A DNA stretch of 63,268 nucleotides from Candidatus Rokuibacteriota bacterium. GTDB taxonomy: Bacteria; Methylomirabilota; Methylomirabilia; Rokubacteriales; CSP1-6. The position numbers and the translations under genes were made by a program. Position 1 is the stretch's first letter; every line of letters starts with the position of its first letter. The stretch lies in NCBI GenBank assembly GCA_023248995.1, contig JAHFDN010000015.1, positions 1 to 63,268 of the forward strand, in the 5' to 3' direction. Positions 42,717-50,027 of the stretch are shown piece after piece. A model generated the notes under the pieces. That model did not search any database, had not been told where the DNA came from, and was given only the letters and a program-made list of their open reading frames with translations.

Positions 42717-44104
42717 GCTTCCAGCTTCTCGTTGTTGACGACGAGCGGCTGATCCGCTGGTCCCTCGAGCAGACCCTGGCCAAGGGCGGCTACCAGGTTA
42801 CCAGCGCGTCGACGGGGGAGGCGGCGCTGGCCGCGGTCCGCGAGGATCCGCCCGACCTGATCCTGCTCGACCTCAAGCTCCCCAACATCGACGGGCTCCA
42901 GGTGCTCCGCCAGATCAAGGAGCTGAGCCCCCACGTTCAGGTTCTCATCATGACCGCCTACGCGGATGTTGGCACGGCGGTGGAGGCCATGAAGCTCGGG
43001 GCCTACGACTATCTGCCGAAACCCATCGACTTCGAGAATCTGGCCGTGACGATCCGCAACGCGCTCGAGGCCAGCCAGCTCAAGCGGAAAGTCCAGCTCC
43101 TCAGTGAGAAACACCTCTATCCGTACCATTTCGACCGGATCGTGGGCACAAGCCGAGGGATCCAGGAGGTCATTGCGATGGCGCGGAAGGTGGCCCGGAG
43201 CGAGGCCACCACGGTCCTTATCGAGGGCGAGAGCGGGACCGGCAAGGACCTGCTCGCCAAGGCGATCCACTACGAGAGCGCCCGCGCCGAGGAGCCGTTC
43301 ATGGAGATCGCGTGCACCGCCATGCCGGAAACGCTCCTGGAGTCCGAGCTCTTCGGTCACGAGCGCGGCGCCTTCACCGACGCAAAGATCCAGAAAAAGG
43401 GGCTCTGCGAGGTGGCCCACGGAGGCACGGTCTTCCTGGACGAGATCGGGGACATGAGCGGGGGACTCCAGGCCAAGCTCCTGAGAGTCCTGGAGGAGCG
43501 GAGCTTCCGCCGGGTCGGCGGCACCAAGGACATCACGGTGGACGTCCGTGTGATCGCCGCCAGCAACCGGGACCTCCGGCAGGCCGTGGAGAGCGGGGCC
43601 TTCCGCAAAGACCTCTACTACCGCCTCCAGGTCGTCACGATCACGATCCCGCCGCTCCGGAACCGGCGCGAGGATATCCGGCTCCTGGCCCGCCACTTCT
43701 TGGAGTATTTCAGCCGGGAGTTCAAGAAACCGCTCCCCTGCCTCTCTCCCGAGGCCGAGCGGCTGCTCGTTCAGTACGAATGGCCCGGGAACGTACGGGA
43801 ACTCCGGAATGTGATCGAGCGAGCCATGATCCTGGAGGACACCGGAGACCTCTTGCCAGGCCACCTGCCGCCGGACATTGCGCGGCTGACCGCCTCTGCG
43901 CTTCCGCCGCCCCCGAGGTTTCGGCTCACGGAGACCGGCGTCGTTCTCGAGGAGGTCGAACGGGAGTTCGTCCGCCAGGCCCTCGAATTGACCCAGGGGA
44001 ACCAGACCCGGGCGGCCCCGCTCCTGGGCCTCACGCGGGACGAACTTCGGTACCGAGTGAAAAAGTTTGGGCTGAACCAGAAGGCCGAGGAAGACGCGGA
44101 CTGA
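42713..44104 (+). CDS. NtrC-family response regulator (sigma-54 activator)
   Basis: A 463-residue enhancer-binding protein starting at GTG 42713 after GGAGGGGGAG. The receiver domain has VVDDE and the phosphoacceptor D53 (LLDLKLPNIDG). The AAA+ domain has Walker A GESGTGKD and Walker B GGTVFLDEIGDM. The sigma-54 loop reads GAFTDA (219-224) instead of GAFTGA. The C-terminal Fis-type helix-turn-helix is NQTRAAPLLGLTRDELRYRVKKFGL. It is the obvious candidate to bind the TGGGG-N6/8-CCCCA sites and activate the nearby sigma-54 promoters. Its own operon has such a promoter, implying positive autoregulation. Confidence 0.92.
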   Translation: MSFQLLVVDDERLIRWSLEQTLAKGGYQVTSASTGEAALAAVREDPPDLILLDLKLPNIDGLQVLRQIKELSPHVQVLIMTAYADVGTAVEAMKLGAYDYLPKPIDFENLAVTIRNALEASQLKRKVQLLSEKHLYPYHFDRIVGTSRGIQEVIAMARKVARSEATTVLIEGESGTGKDLLAKAIHYESARAEEPFMEIACTAMPETLLESELFGHERGAFTDAKIQKKGLCEVAHGGTVFLDEIGDMSGGLQAKLLRVLEERSFRRVGGTKDITVDVRVIAASNRDLRQAVESGAFRKDLYYRLQVVTITIPPLRNRREDIRLLARHFLEYFSREFKKPLPCLSPEAERLLVQYEWPGNVRELRNVIERAMILEDTGDLLPGHLPPDIARLTASALPPPPRFRLTETGVVLEEVEREFVRQALELTQGNQTRAAPLLGLTRDELRYRVKKFGLNQKAEEDAD

Positions 44105-44117
44105 GGAATTTTCCCCA
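44102..44117. promoter_or_regulatory. Putative enhancer site 1, TGAGG-N6-CCCCA
   Basis: TGAGG-AATTTT-CCCCA differs by one base from the core TGGGG-N6-CCCCA. It includes the regulator's own TGA stop. Its centre is 22 bp (two helical turns) from the next site. Confidence 0.55.
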
Positions 44118-44123
44118 TGCGAT

Positions 44124-44139
44124 TGGGGAAAATTCCCCA
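44124..44139. promoter_or_regulatory. Putative enhancer site 2, TGGGG-N6-CCCCA
   Basis: Perfect arms TGGGG and CCCCA around AAAATT, about 82 bp upstream of the -24 element at 44222. Together with site 1 it forms a tandem pair on the same helical face. The pair can also fold as one long hairpin and might terminate the regulator transcript. Confidence 0.65.
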
Positions 44140-44220
44140 CCGGGAATCATCTGCCGTTCCTGATCACTCCCGTCCATCGCTAACTCCGCAGCAAGTCAAT
44201 GGGTTACTGACTCGAAGCAA

Positions 44221-44236
44221 GGGAACGGCCTTTGCA
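44221..44236 (+). promoter_or_regulatory. Sigma-54 promoter of the monoheme cytochrome gene
   Basis: GGGAACGGCCTTTGCA has the GG-N10-GC spacing and a perfect TTGCA -12 box, with two mismatches in the -24 box. The predicted start near 44247 leaves a 29-base leader with the ribosome site AGGGAGG. Confidence 0.6.
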
Positions 44237-44275
44237 CTGCACGCGCGCGGGTAATTCTAAACAGGGAGGCCAGTT

Positions 44276-44635
44276 ATGCGGGGGGCGATCCTGAAAAGTG
44301 TGGTGGTCCTGACCGCAGTCGTGCTTCTCCCGGGCTTCGGCCTGGCGCAGGGGAACCCAGCGAAAGGTAAGGACCTGTACACCAAGCACTGCGCCGGCTG
44401 CCACGGGCCGACCGGGAAGGGGGACGGTCCGGCGGCCGCCGCGCTCACCCCAAAGCCCACGGATTTCACGAACAGGGCGTACATGACGGGGCTCAAGGAT
44501 CAGTACCTTTTCGACCTCGTCCAGAAGGGCGGGGCCGCCCTCGGGAAATCCCCGCTCCTCCCGCCCTTCGGCTCGAAGCTCAAGGACGGGGAGATCCGGG
44601 ACGTGATCGCCTACATCAAGACCCTGGCCAAGTAG
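44276..44635 (+). CDS. Small periplasmic monoheme cytochrome c
   Basis: A 119-residue class-I-type cytochrome: signal peptide (MRGAILKSVVVLTAVVLLPGFGLA), heme site CAGCHGPTGKGDGP and a C-terminal helix RDVIAYIKTLAK. Candidate Met ligands lie in AYMTGLKD. It is a likely soluble shuttle between the inner-membrane complex and the MtrA-like or tandem cytochromes. It stands alone between the regulator and the MtrAB genes, with its own sigma-54 promoter. Confidence 0.9.
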   Translation: MRGAILKSVVVLTAVVLLPGFGLAQGNPAKGKDLYTKHCAGCHGPTGKGDGPAAAALTPKPTDFTNRAYMTGLKDQYLFDLVQKGGAALGKSPLLPPFGSKLKDGEIRDVIAYIKTLAK

Positions 44636-44663
44636 TGAGACGGCCCATCGTGAAAAAACTCCC

Positions 44664-44693
44664 TTGACAACCTGTTTGGCGTCACCGTAGCAT
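44664..44693 (+). promoter_or_regulatory. Candidate sigma-70 promoter of the mtrAB-like operon
   Basis: -35 TTGACA (44664-44669) and -10 TAGCAT (44688-44693) with an 18-base spacer, about 120 bases before the decaheme start. An overlapping GG-N10-GC pattern is weaker. Confidence 0.5.
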
Positions 44694-44727
44694 GGCGGAG
44701 TTTTTCTGCCGATCCAGCGCATAGGCC

Positions 44728-44751
44728 GAACCAGTTCATTTGAACTAGTTC
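44728..44751. promoter_or_regulatory. Tandem 10-bp palindromes, operator candidate
   Basis: GAACCAGTTC and GAACTAGTTC are separated by four bases (centres 14 bp apart). Both palindromes are perfect or nearly so and lie just downstream of the predicted -10, in the 5' leader of the decaheme gene. This is a position where a repressor would block transcription. Confidence 0.45.
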
Positions 44752-44814
44752 AAGTGCGGGTTCGTAGTGCGGTCCCCAACGGCGTGTTCTCGTCGTTGCG
44801 ATAGGAGGCACCGC

Positions 44815-45774
44815 ATGAGGCGGCCGATCTGTCGACTGCTTGGCGTCCTCGGGGGCGTCGGAGTTCTGCTTTTCCTCTCCGTCCTCGCGTTCCCCTCTTC
44901 GTCCGCGGCCCAGCAAGCTCCTGCCAAGCCCGCCGCGGCGGCCCAGGCCACCGACGGCTTCATCGGCTCGGACACCTGCCGGGGCTGCCACGAGGAGGTG
45001 GACCAGAAGTTCGCGGCGACGAAGATGGGCCGCCTCCTCCTCAAGCATCCCAGAAACAGCCTGGAGAGCCGCGGCTGCGAGGGCTGCCACGGCCCCGGCA
45101 AGGCCCACGTTGAGGCGGGCGGGGGAAAGGGCGTAGGTGGGCTCATCTCGTTCAGCAAGAACGATCCCACTCCCGTCGAGAAGCGGAACGCCGTCTGCCT
45201 CCAGTGTCACGAGAAGGGTGCCCGCCTCTTCTGGCAGGGGAGCCCGCACGAGTCGCGTGAGGTAGCGTGCACCAACTGCCACAGGGTCATGGAGCAGGTC
45301 TCCTCCCGCTTCCAGCTTGCGAAGGAAAGCGTGATCGACACGTGCGGCCAGTGCCACCTCCAGAAGCGGGCCCAGACGATGCGCTCCTCCCACATGCCGC
45401 TCCGCGAGGGGAAGATGACGTGCACCGACTGCCACAACCCCCACGGCACGGTCACGCCGGCGCTCCTCAGAGAGAACTCCACGAACGAGACCTGCTACAG
45501 GTGCCACGCCGAGAAGCGCGGGCCGTTCCTCTACGTGCACCCGCCTGTCCAGGAGAACTGCGCGAACTGCCACGACCCCCACGGCAGTAACCACGAGAAG
45601 ATGCTGAAGATGGCGAAGCCGCGGCTCTGCCAGCAGTGTCACATCGAGACGCAACATCCGACGACCCCGTTTTCGAGAGCCGCCGAATCACGCGTCTTGG
45701 GCCGCTCCTGCACGACCTGCCACGCGAACATCCACGGCTCCAATCACCCGTCGGGCCAAAACTTCAAGCGATAG
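44815..45774 (+). CDS. mtrA: Decaheme cytochrome c of the MtrA/DmsE/PioA type
   Basis: A 319-residue exported protein with ten heme motifs in order: CRGCH, CEGCH, CLQCH, CTNCH, CGQCH, CTDCH, CYRCH, CANCH, CQQCH and CTTCH. Size, heme number and pairing with an MtrB-like porin identify the MtrA/DmsE family. These proteins form a heme wire inside the outer-membrane barrel. The start follows ATAGGAGGCACCGC. It is followed nine bases later by the barrel gene. Direction of flow (out for metal reduction, in for Fe(II) oxidation as in PioAB) cannot be read from sequence. No MtrC/OmcA-like surface decaheme follows. Confidence 0.9.
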   Translation: MRRPICRLLGVLGGVGVLLFLSVLAFPSSSAAQQAPAKPAAAAQATDGFIGSDTCRGCHEEVDQKFAATKMGRLLLKHPRNSLESRGCEGCHGPGKAHVEAGGGKGVGGLISFSKNDPTPVEKRNAVCLQCHEKGARLFWQGSPHESREVACTNCHRVMEQVSSRFQLAKESVIDTCGQCHLQKRAQTMRSSHMPLREGKMTCTDCHNPHGTVTPALLRENSTNETCYRCHAEKRGPFLYVHPPVQENCANCHDPHGSNHEKMLKMAKPRLCQQCHIETQHPTTPFSRAAESRVLGRSCTTCHANIHGSNHPSGQNFKR

Positions 45775-45783
45775 GAGGCCACC

Positions 45784-48012
45784 ATGCGAGCGGCGGCAAC
45801 GGCACGGCTGGTCGTCGCGGCGCTCGCGGCGCTCTGCGTGGCCGATCCGGCGGCGGCCCAGACCCAGGTGTTCGGCCTCGACGTCGAAGGCGACGTCGAG
45901 GCCGGGTTCCGCGGCTTCGCCGACCAACCGTCCTCCCAGCGCAGGGCGAAATTCGAGGAGTACCGAGACTTCCCGGCTGAGAGGCCCTTCCTCTACCAGC
46001 TCAACCTGAGGTTCTTCAAACCCGACGAGAGCTACTCGACCGAGTTCGGCGGCTCGAAGTGGGGCCAACAGGACCAGGAATTCTCCCTCAGGACGGGCCG
46101 CCTCGGCCTCTGGGAGTTCGGGTTCGACTGGGACCAGATCCCCCACACCTTCTCGACCAATGCCCGGATGCTGGCCACCGAGACACGCCGCGGAGTCTTC
46201 ACGCTGCCAGCAGGCCTCGCTGGGCGGGCTGCCAACGCGGGCCTTCCGGCGGACGGCCCGAGCTACAACGCCGCGCCGAGGCTCGACGAGATCAGCGTCC
46301 GGTGGGACACGGCCCGGATCCTGTTCAAGCTCACCCCCACGCCCGATCTGGAACTCAAGGCCGAGTACACGCGGATCAACAAGGACGGCGACCGCCCCAT
46401 GGGAGTGCCCTTCGGATTCAACTTCATCGAGGTGCTGGAGCCGATCGAGCAGACGGTCCACGACTTCAGGCTCCAGGGCACGATCGCGCGGGAGCGGTGG
46501 CAGCTCCAGTTCGGCTACACGCTCTCGATCTTCCAGAACTCTCTGAGCGCGCTCACCACCGACAACCCCGTCCGGGCCACGGACACCGCTGCCGCGTCCG
46601 CCTCAGGCACGATGTCCCTTCCTCCCGACAACACGGCCCACACGTTCAGCCTGGCCGGCGGGGTCAACCTGCCGTGGTGGCGCACCCGCGTGACCAGCAA
46701 CTTCTCGTACAGCCTCAGGCTCCAGAACGACGACTTCCTCCCTCACACGCGGAACCCCCTCATCATGGCTGCCGGGGGATCCGACCTGGTGCTGCCGCAG
46801 AAGAGCCTGAACGGCAACGTCCAGGTCTTCCTCTTCAACCTCAACGCGACGAGCCGGCCGCTCCCGCCCCTCACGCTCTCGCTGAAGTACCGGCTCTACG
46901 ACTACATGGATGTGAGCGACGTAATGCAGTTCGGCGCCACTGTGGATGCCGACACCACCCTCCATGCTGAGGACCGGCGACCGGGTCGGTGGAGCTTCAG
47001 GAAGCAGAACACCGACCTCGACGGCCGGTGGCAGATCATCCGGCCGGTGGCCTTCACCCTCGGGGTCGGCTGGGAGCGGTGGGATCGCAACGAGCACCGG
47101 GAGGTTCCCGAGAGCGACGAGTTCTTCGGCAAGGCCGCCCTCGACGTGACGCCCTCCGACTGGCTCCTCGTCAAGGCGAAGTACACCCCGTCGTTCCGGC
47201 GGATCAATCTCTACAACCCGAAGGCCCACCCCTCGCACACGGTCGTGGAAGATGTTGGGCCCTCGACCGCCGCGCAACAATCGTTCCTCCTCAGAAAGTT
47301 CGACGAGGGCGAGCGCGACCGGCAGCGCGTGGACCTGCTGGTCCAGCTCACCCCCACCGATACCTTCACCGTCACGCCGACTGTCGGCTACCGCTGGGAC
47401 GACTACATCCGGTCGGTGCTCGGCCTCCAGCAGGAAACGAGCTGGTCGGCGGGCATGGATGTGAACTGGAGCCCGGTGGAGCGCGTCTCGTTCTCCGCCG
47501 GCTACGTCCACGAGTCGATTTTTCAGAAGATGCGCTCACGGTCCCGGCCGAGTATCGGCGGCGTCGCCGTCGACTTCGCCGACTTCGATTGGATTTCCGA
47601 CAACACCGACACCATCGAGACCGTCCACGCGGGGATGAAGGCCACGCTGATCCCCAGGGTTCTCGACTGGACCTTCGGGGCGAACTACTCGTACGCGCTC
47701 GGAAGGATCGAGACGTGGAACCCCGTGGCACCGGCGAGCAGCACCGCCGCCAACAACTTGACCGCCACGGCCCGGCCGATGCCGGCGTTCACTGACAGCC
47801 TGCTCAGGCTGGAAACCGCCCTCAAGTACTACTTCTGGAAGAACTGGACGGCCAATCTCGGCTACGCCCTGGAGGAGTTCAACAAGCACGACTGGCGGAC
47901 AGACACGCTCAACCCGGTCAATACCGGGGTGAACGGCGTCTATCTCGGCAACGACCTGAAGAACTATACCGCCCACATCGTCGCCCTGAAGCTCGCCTAC
48001 CGCTTCAAGTAG
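45784..48012 (+). CDS. mtrB: MtrB/PioB-family outer-membrane porin of a porin-cytochrome conduit
   Basis: A 742-residue protein with signal peptide (VVAALAALCVADPAAA) and a long beta-barrel ending in KLAYRFK. The N-terminal region after the signal (FGLDVEGDVEAGFRGFADQPSSQRRAKFEEYRDFP) and the strand FRFFKPDESYSTEFGGSKWGQQDQ-like pattern are typical of the MtrB/PioB family. No CXXC pair is seen at the N-terminus (Shewanella MtrB has one). It sheaths the decaheme protein and spans the outer membrane. There is no third (surface cytochrome) gene, which resembles the two-gene PioAB layout. Confidence 0.88.
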   Translation: MRAAATARLVVAALAALCVADPAAAQTQVFGLDVEGDVEAGFRGFADQPSSQRRAKFEEYRDFPAERPFLYQLNLRFFKPDESYSTEFGGSKWGQQDQEFSLRTGRLGLWEFGFDWDQIPHTFSTNARMLATETRRGVFTLPAGLAGRAANAGLPADGPSYNAAPRLDEISVRWDTARILFKLTPTPDLELKAEYTRINKDGDRPMGVPFGFNFIEVLEPIEQTVHDFRLQGTIARERWQLQFGYTLSIFQNSLSALTTDNPVRATDTAAASASGTMSLPPDNTAHTFSLAGGVNLPWWRTRVTSNFSYSLRLQNDDFLPHTRNPLIMAAGGSDLVLPQKSLNGNVQVFLFNLNATSRPLPPLTLSLKYRLYDYMDVSDVMQFGATVDADTTLHAEDRRPGRWSFRKQNTDLDGRWQIIRPVAFTLGVGWERWDRNEHREVPESDEFFGKAALDVTPSDWLLVKAKYTPSFRRINLYNPKAHPSHTVVEDVGPSTAAQQSFLLRKFDEGERDRQRVDLLVQLTPTDTFTVTPTVGYRWDDYIRSVLGLQQETSWSAGMDVNWSPVERVSFSAGYVHESIFQKMRSRSRPSIGGVAVDFADFDWISDNTDTIETVHAGMKATLIPRVLDWTFGANYSYALGRIETWNPVAPASSTAANNLTATARPMPAFTDSLLRLETALKYYFWKNWTANLGYALEEFNKHDWRTDTLNPVNTGVNGVYLGNDLKNYTAHIVALKLAYRFK

Positions 48013-48014
48013 AT

Positions 48015-48034
48015 CTGGGGCAGCCGGTCCCCAG
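48015..48034. promoter_or_regulatory. Putative enhancer site, CTGGGG-N8-CCCCAG
   Basis: Arms CTGGGG and CCCCAG, eight-base spacer, two bases after the porin stop. It lies about 92 bp upstream of the sigma-54 promoter at 48126. It could double as a weak terminator. Confidence 0.5.
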
Positions 48035-48125
48035 GTGAGGCACCCGGATACCGCTCGCACTCCTGCCTTTGCCGCGCCTTCTGAGCAACCTCTGAATTTC
48101 GGGGTCGTTTCCAAACCCCCTTCTT

Positions 48126-48141
48126 CGGCACTTCCCTTGCA
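48126..48141 (+). promoter_or_regulatory. Sigma-54 promoter of the small Cys-rich protein gene
   Basis: CGGCACTTCCCTTGCA has exact GG-N10-GC spacing and a perfect TTGCA. Two positions in the -24 box differ from consensus. The predicted start near 48152 is 13 bases before the ATG. Confidence 0.65.
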
Positions 48142-48164
48142 GGACCTCTTCACTGGGGACAGTG

Positions 48165-48524
48165 ATGGCATTGGTTTCAACGATGGTCGTGGTCCTGCTG
48201 GTGGGACCGCTCCTGCTCATCGCGGCCATGGGGCTCTTGCTCCTCTCGACCGCTTTCTTCCCCAGCGGTCCGCAACGGATCAGGGAGACTTTCCAGTGCC
48301 CCTGGACCGGGCGAGTCGTGACCGCGGAGTTCCTGGTGCCGGAGGGGGCGGCGCACCCCTCGGATGTCGCCTCCTGCTCGGCGTTCCCGAATCCTGAACG
48401 CGTCATGTGCACGAAGCCCTGCCGGGAGCTCGCTGAGATCCGCTGGGGCTTGTCCCGGCCAGTCTTTCCTCGCTGGGCCTTGATCGCGGACCGTCTCGTC
48501 ACGTGGCGGAGCCCGACAGAGTAG
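48165..48524 (+). CDS. Small Cys-containing membrane protein, unknown function
   Basis: A 119-residue protein with one N-terminal hydrophobic helix (MALVSTMVVVLLVGPLLLIAAMGLLLL). A soluble part follows with four cysteines (FQCPWTGR, VASCSAF, RVMCTKPC), suggesting a metal site or disulfide pair. GTG 48162 is an alternative start. It has its own sigma-54 promoter and upstream inverted repeat, so it is probably part of the same regulon as the cytochromes. I do not recognise the family. Confidence 0.65.
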   Translation: MALVSTMVVVLLVGPLLLIAAMGLLLLSTAFFPSGPQRIRETFQCPWTGRVVTAEFLVPEGAAHPSDVASCSAFPNPERVMCTKPCRELAEIRWGLSRPVFPRWALIADRLVTWRSPTE

Positions 48525-48542
48525 GCTCGCTCCGCTCGCGGC

Positions 48543-48572
48543 TTGACGGCTCCAGGGCTGACGCCGTATTGT
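48543..48572 (+). promoter_or_regulatory. Candidate sigma-70 promoter of a tandem-heme cytochrome gene
   Basis: -35 TTGACG (48543-48548) and -10 TATTGT (48567-48572), 18-base spacer, 50 bases before the start at 48622. The -10 is AT-rich against a GC-rich background. This is a prediction by eye. Confidence 0.4.
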
Positions 48573-48621
48573 TATCATCGCCGATCATCCTCTCGAGAGC
48601 CTTCGCGAGAAAGGGTGCCTC

Positions 48622-49860
48622 ATGCTGCGAGTGAAACGAAGTGCCGCCAGCGCGGTGGCCGGGTTCGGCCTGCTGGTCGCTTCCGTCATCCTGCCCGCCC
48701 GGGCGGAGCAGCAACCCCCGCAGCCCTTTGCTCCCGACTGGGCCATGTTCGCGGGCGGGAAGGTCTTCGCGGAGAAGGGATGCGGAAAGTGTCACGCTCT
48801 TCGGGGAATCGGCGGGGGAGTCGGCCCTGACCTCGCTCGGATCCAGACGGGGACGAGCTTTTTCGAGCTGGGCGCTGACATGTGGAACCACTTGCCCCGC
48901 ATGGGCGCCAAGATGCTCGAGGCGGGAATCCAGCGCCCGACGCTCACGTCCACTGAGGTATCGAACCTGATCGCCTTCCTCTTCACCGTCCAGTACTACG
49001 ACGCCCTCGGCGACCCGAAGGCCGGCGAACGGCTCTTCGCGGCCAAGGGGTGCGTTCAGTGCCACGAGGTCGGCGGCCAAGGCGGGCGCGTCGGCCCGGG
49101 TCTGGACTTCCTCAAGCGCGCCAACTCCCCCGTGCTCGTCGCTGCGGCCATGTGGAACCACGGCCCGGAAATGGCCGAGGCCATGAAAGCCAAGGGGATC
49201 GCCCGGCCCACCTTCCAGGGACAGGAGCTGCTGGACATCATCGCGTACGTCGTGGCGGCCGCCAAGGACGCCGGCGGGGAAACGGCGCAGGTCGTGCCCG
49301 GAACTCCCGAGCGCGGCGGGAAGCTCTTCACGGAGAAGCGGTGCGTCGTCTGCCACCGGGTCGGCGGCAAGGGCGGCTCCGTCGGCCCCGAGCTCGGCCG
49401 GCGCGGCCACCACGTGAGCCTCACCCAGTTCGTGGCCCTCATGTGGAACCACGGGCCGGCCATGTGGGCGAAGATGAAGGAGCGGGGGATCCAGGTCCCC
49501 CGACTTACGGGGCAGGAGATGGCCGACATCGTCGCGTACCTGTACGTTTCCCGGTATTTCGATCAGCCCGCCATCAGCCGCGTAGAGGGTCAGCAACTCG
49601 TCCGGACCAAAGGCTGTCTCACCTGCCACTCCGTCAATGGGAAGGGCGGAAAGATCAGCGCCGACTTTGCCACCTCCAAGCTCGTCGGCTCACCGGCCAG
49701 CCTGATCGCGGGGATGTGGAACCACGGCCGCTACATGGAGGCCCAGGTTCAGAAACAACAAATCCCCTGGCCGCTTCTCACCGGCCAGGAGCTGGCCGAT
49801 ATCTCAGCGTACCTGGCCTCGATCTCGAAGGGCGGTGCCCTGAAGCAGCCGGCCAAGTAG
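48622..49860 (+). CDS. Tetraheme cytochrome c of the tandem 'WNH' family
   Basis: A 412-residue exported protein with the most regular version of the repeat. Heme sites are at C54 (CGKCH), C144 (CVQCH), C241 (CVVCH) and C332 (CLTCH); WNH tripeptides at about 88, 178, 275 and 366. Three of the four follow WNHxPxM; the last reads WNHGRYM. Between heme and WNH is a glycine-rich turn with GPDL or GPEL in the first and third domains. The protein is monocistronic. The strict periodicity suggests a rod-like arrangement of four hemes, suited to carrying electrons across the periplasm. Confidence 0.88.
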   Translation: MLRVKRSAASAVAGFGLLVASVILPARAEQQPPQPFAPDWAMFAGGKVFAEKGCGKCHALRGIGGGVGPDLARIQTGTSFFELGADMWNHLPRMGAKMLEAGIQRPTLTSTEVSNLIAFLFTVQYYDALGDPKAGERLFAAKGCVQCHEVGGQGGRVGPGLDFLKRANSPVLVAAAMWNHGPEMAEAMKAKGIARPTFQGQELLDIIAYVVAAAKDAGGETAQVVPGTPERGGKLFTEKRCVVCHRVGGKGGSVGPELGRRGHHVSLTQFVALMWNHGPAMWAKMKERGIQVPRLTGQEMADIVAYLYVSRYFDQPAISRVEGQQLVRTKGCLTCHSVNGKGGKISADFATSKLVGSPASLIAGMWNHGRYMEAQVQKQQIPWPLLTGQELADISAYLASISKGGALKQPAK

Positions 49861-49876
49861 CCGGCCGGCGTCAGGA

Positions 49877-49898
49877 AGTGGGGCGTGCGCACCCCACT
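49877..49898. promoter_or_regulatory. Putative enhancer site, AGTGGGG-N8-CCCCACT
   Basis: Seven-base perfect arms around an eight-base spacer, about 86 bp upstream of the sigma-54 promoter at 49984. It shares the GTGGGG / CCCCAC arms of the site at 40029-40046 but with a spacer two bases longer. Confidence 0.6.
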
Positions 49899-49983
49899 CG
49901 GCCCCCCCAAATACCCCTGTTCCGATCTGCCTAGTACCAAGATAATCACTTAGTTTCCAGCATGTTGGGGCCCACCAGCCGTA

Positions 49984-49999
49984 TGGCATAGCCGTTGCT
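49984..49999 (+). promoter_or_regulatory. Sigma-54 promoter of the selenoprotein operon
   Basis: TGGCATAGCCGTTGCT matches the -24/-12 consensus at all but two positions, with GG-N10-GC spacing. The predicted start near 50010 leaves an 18-base leader holding AAGGAGG. Confidence 0.72.
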
Positions 50000-50027
50000 T
50001 GTCACTTCATTCACAAGGAGGGGCACT

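Noticed and set aside
44678-44693. Possible sigma-54 promoter before the decaheme gene
   Set aside because: GG-N10-GC spacing is met, but about four consensus positions mismatch, no TGGGG-N6/8-CCCCA site lies upstream, and a better sigma-70 candidate overlaps it.
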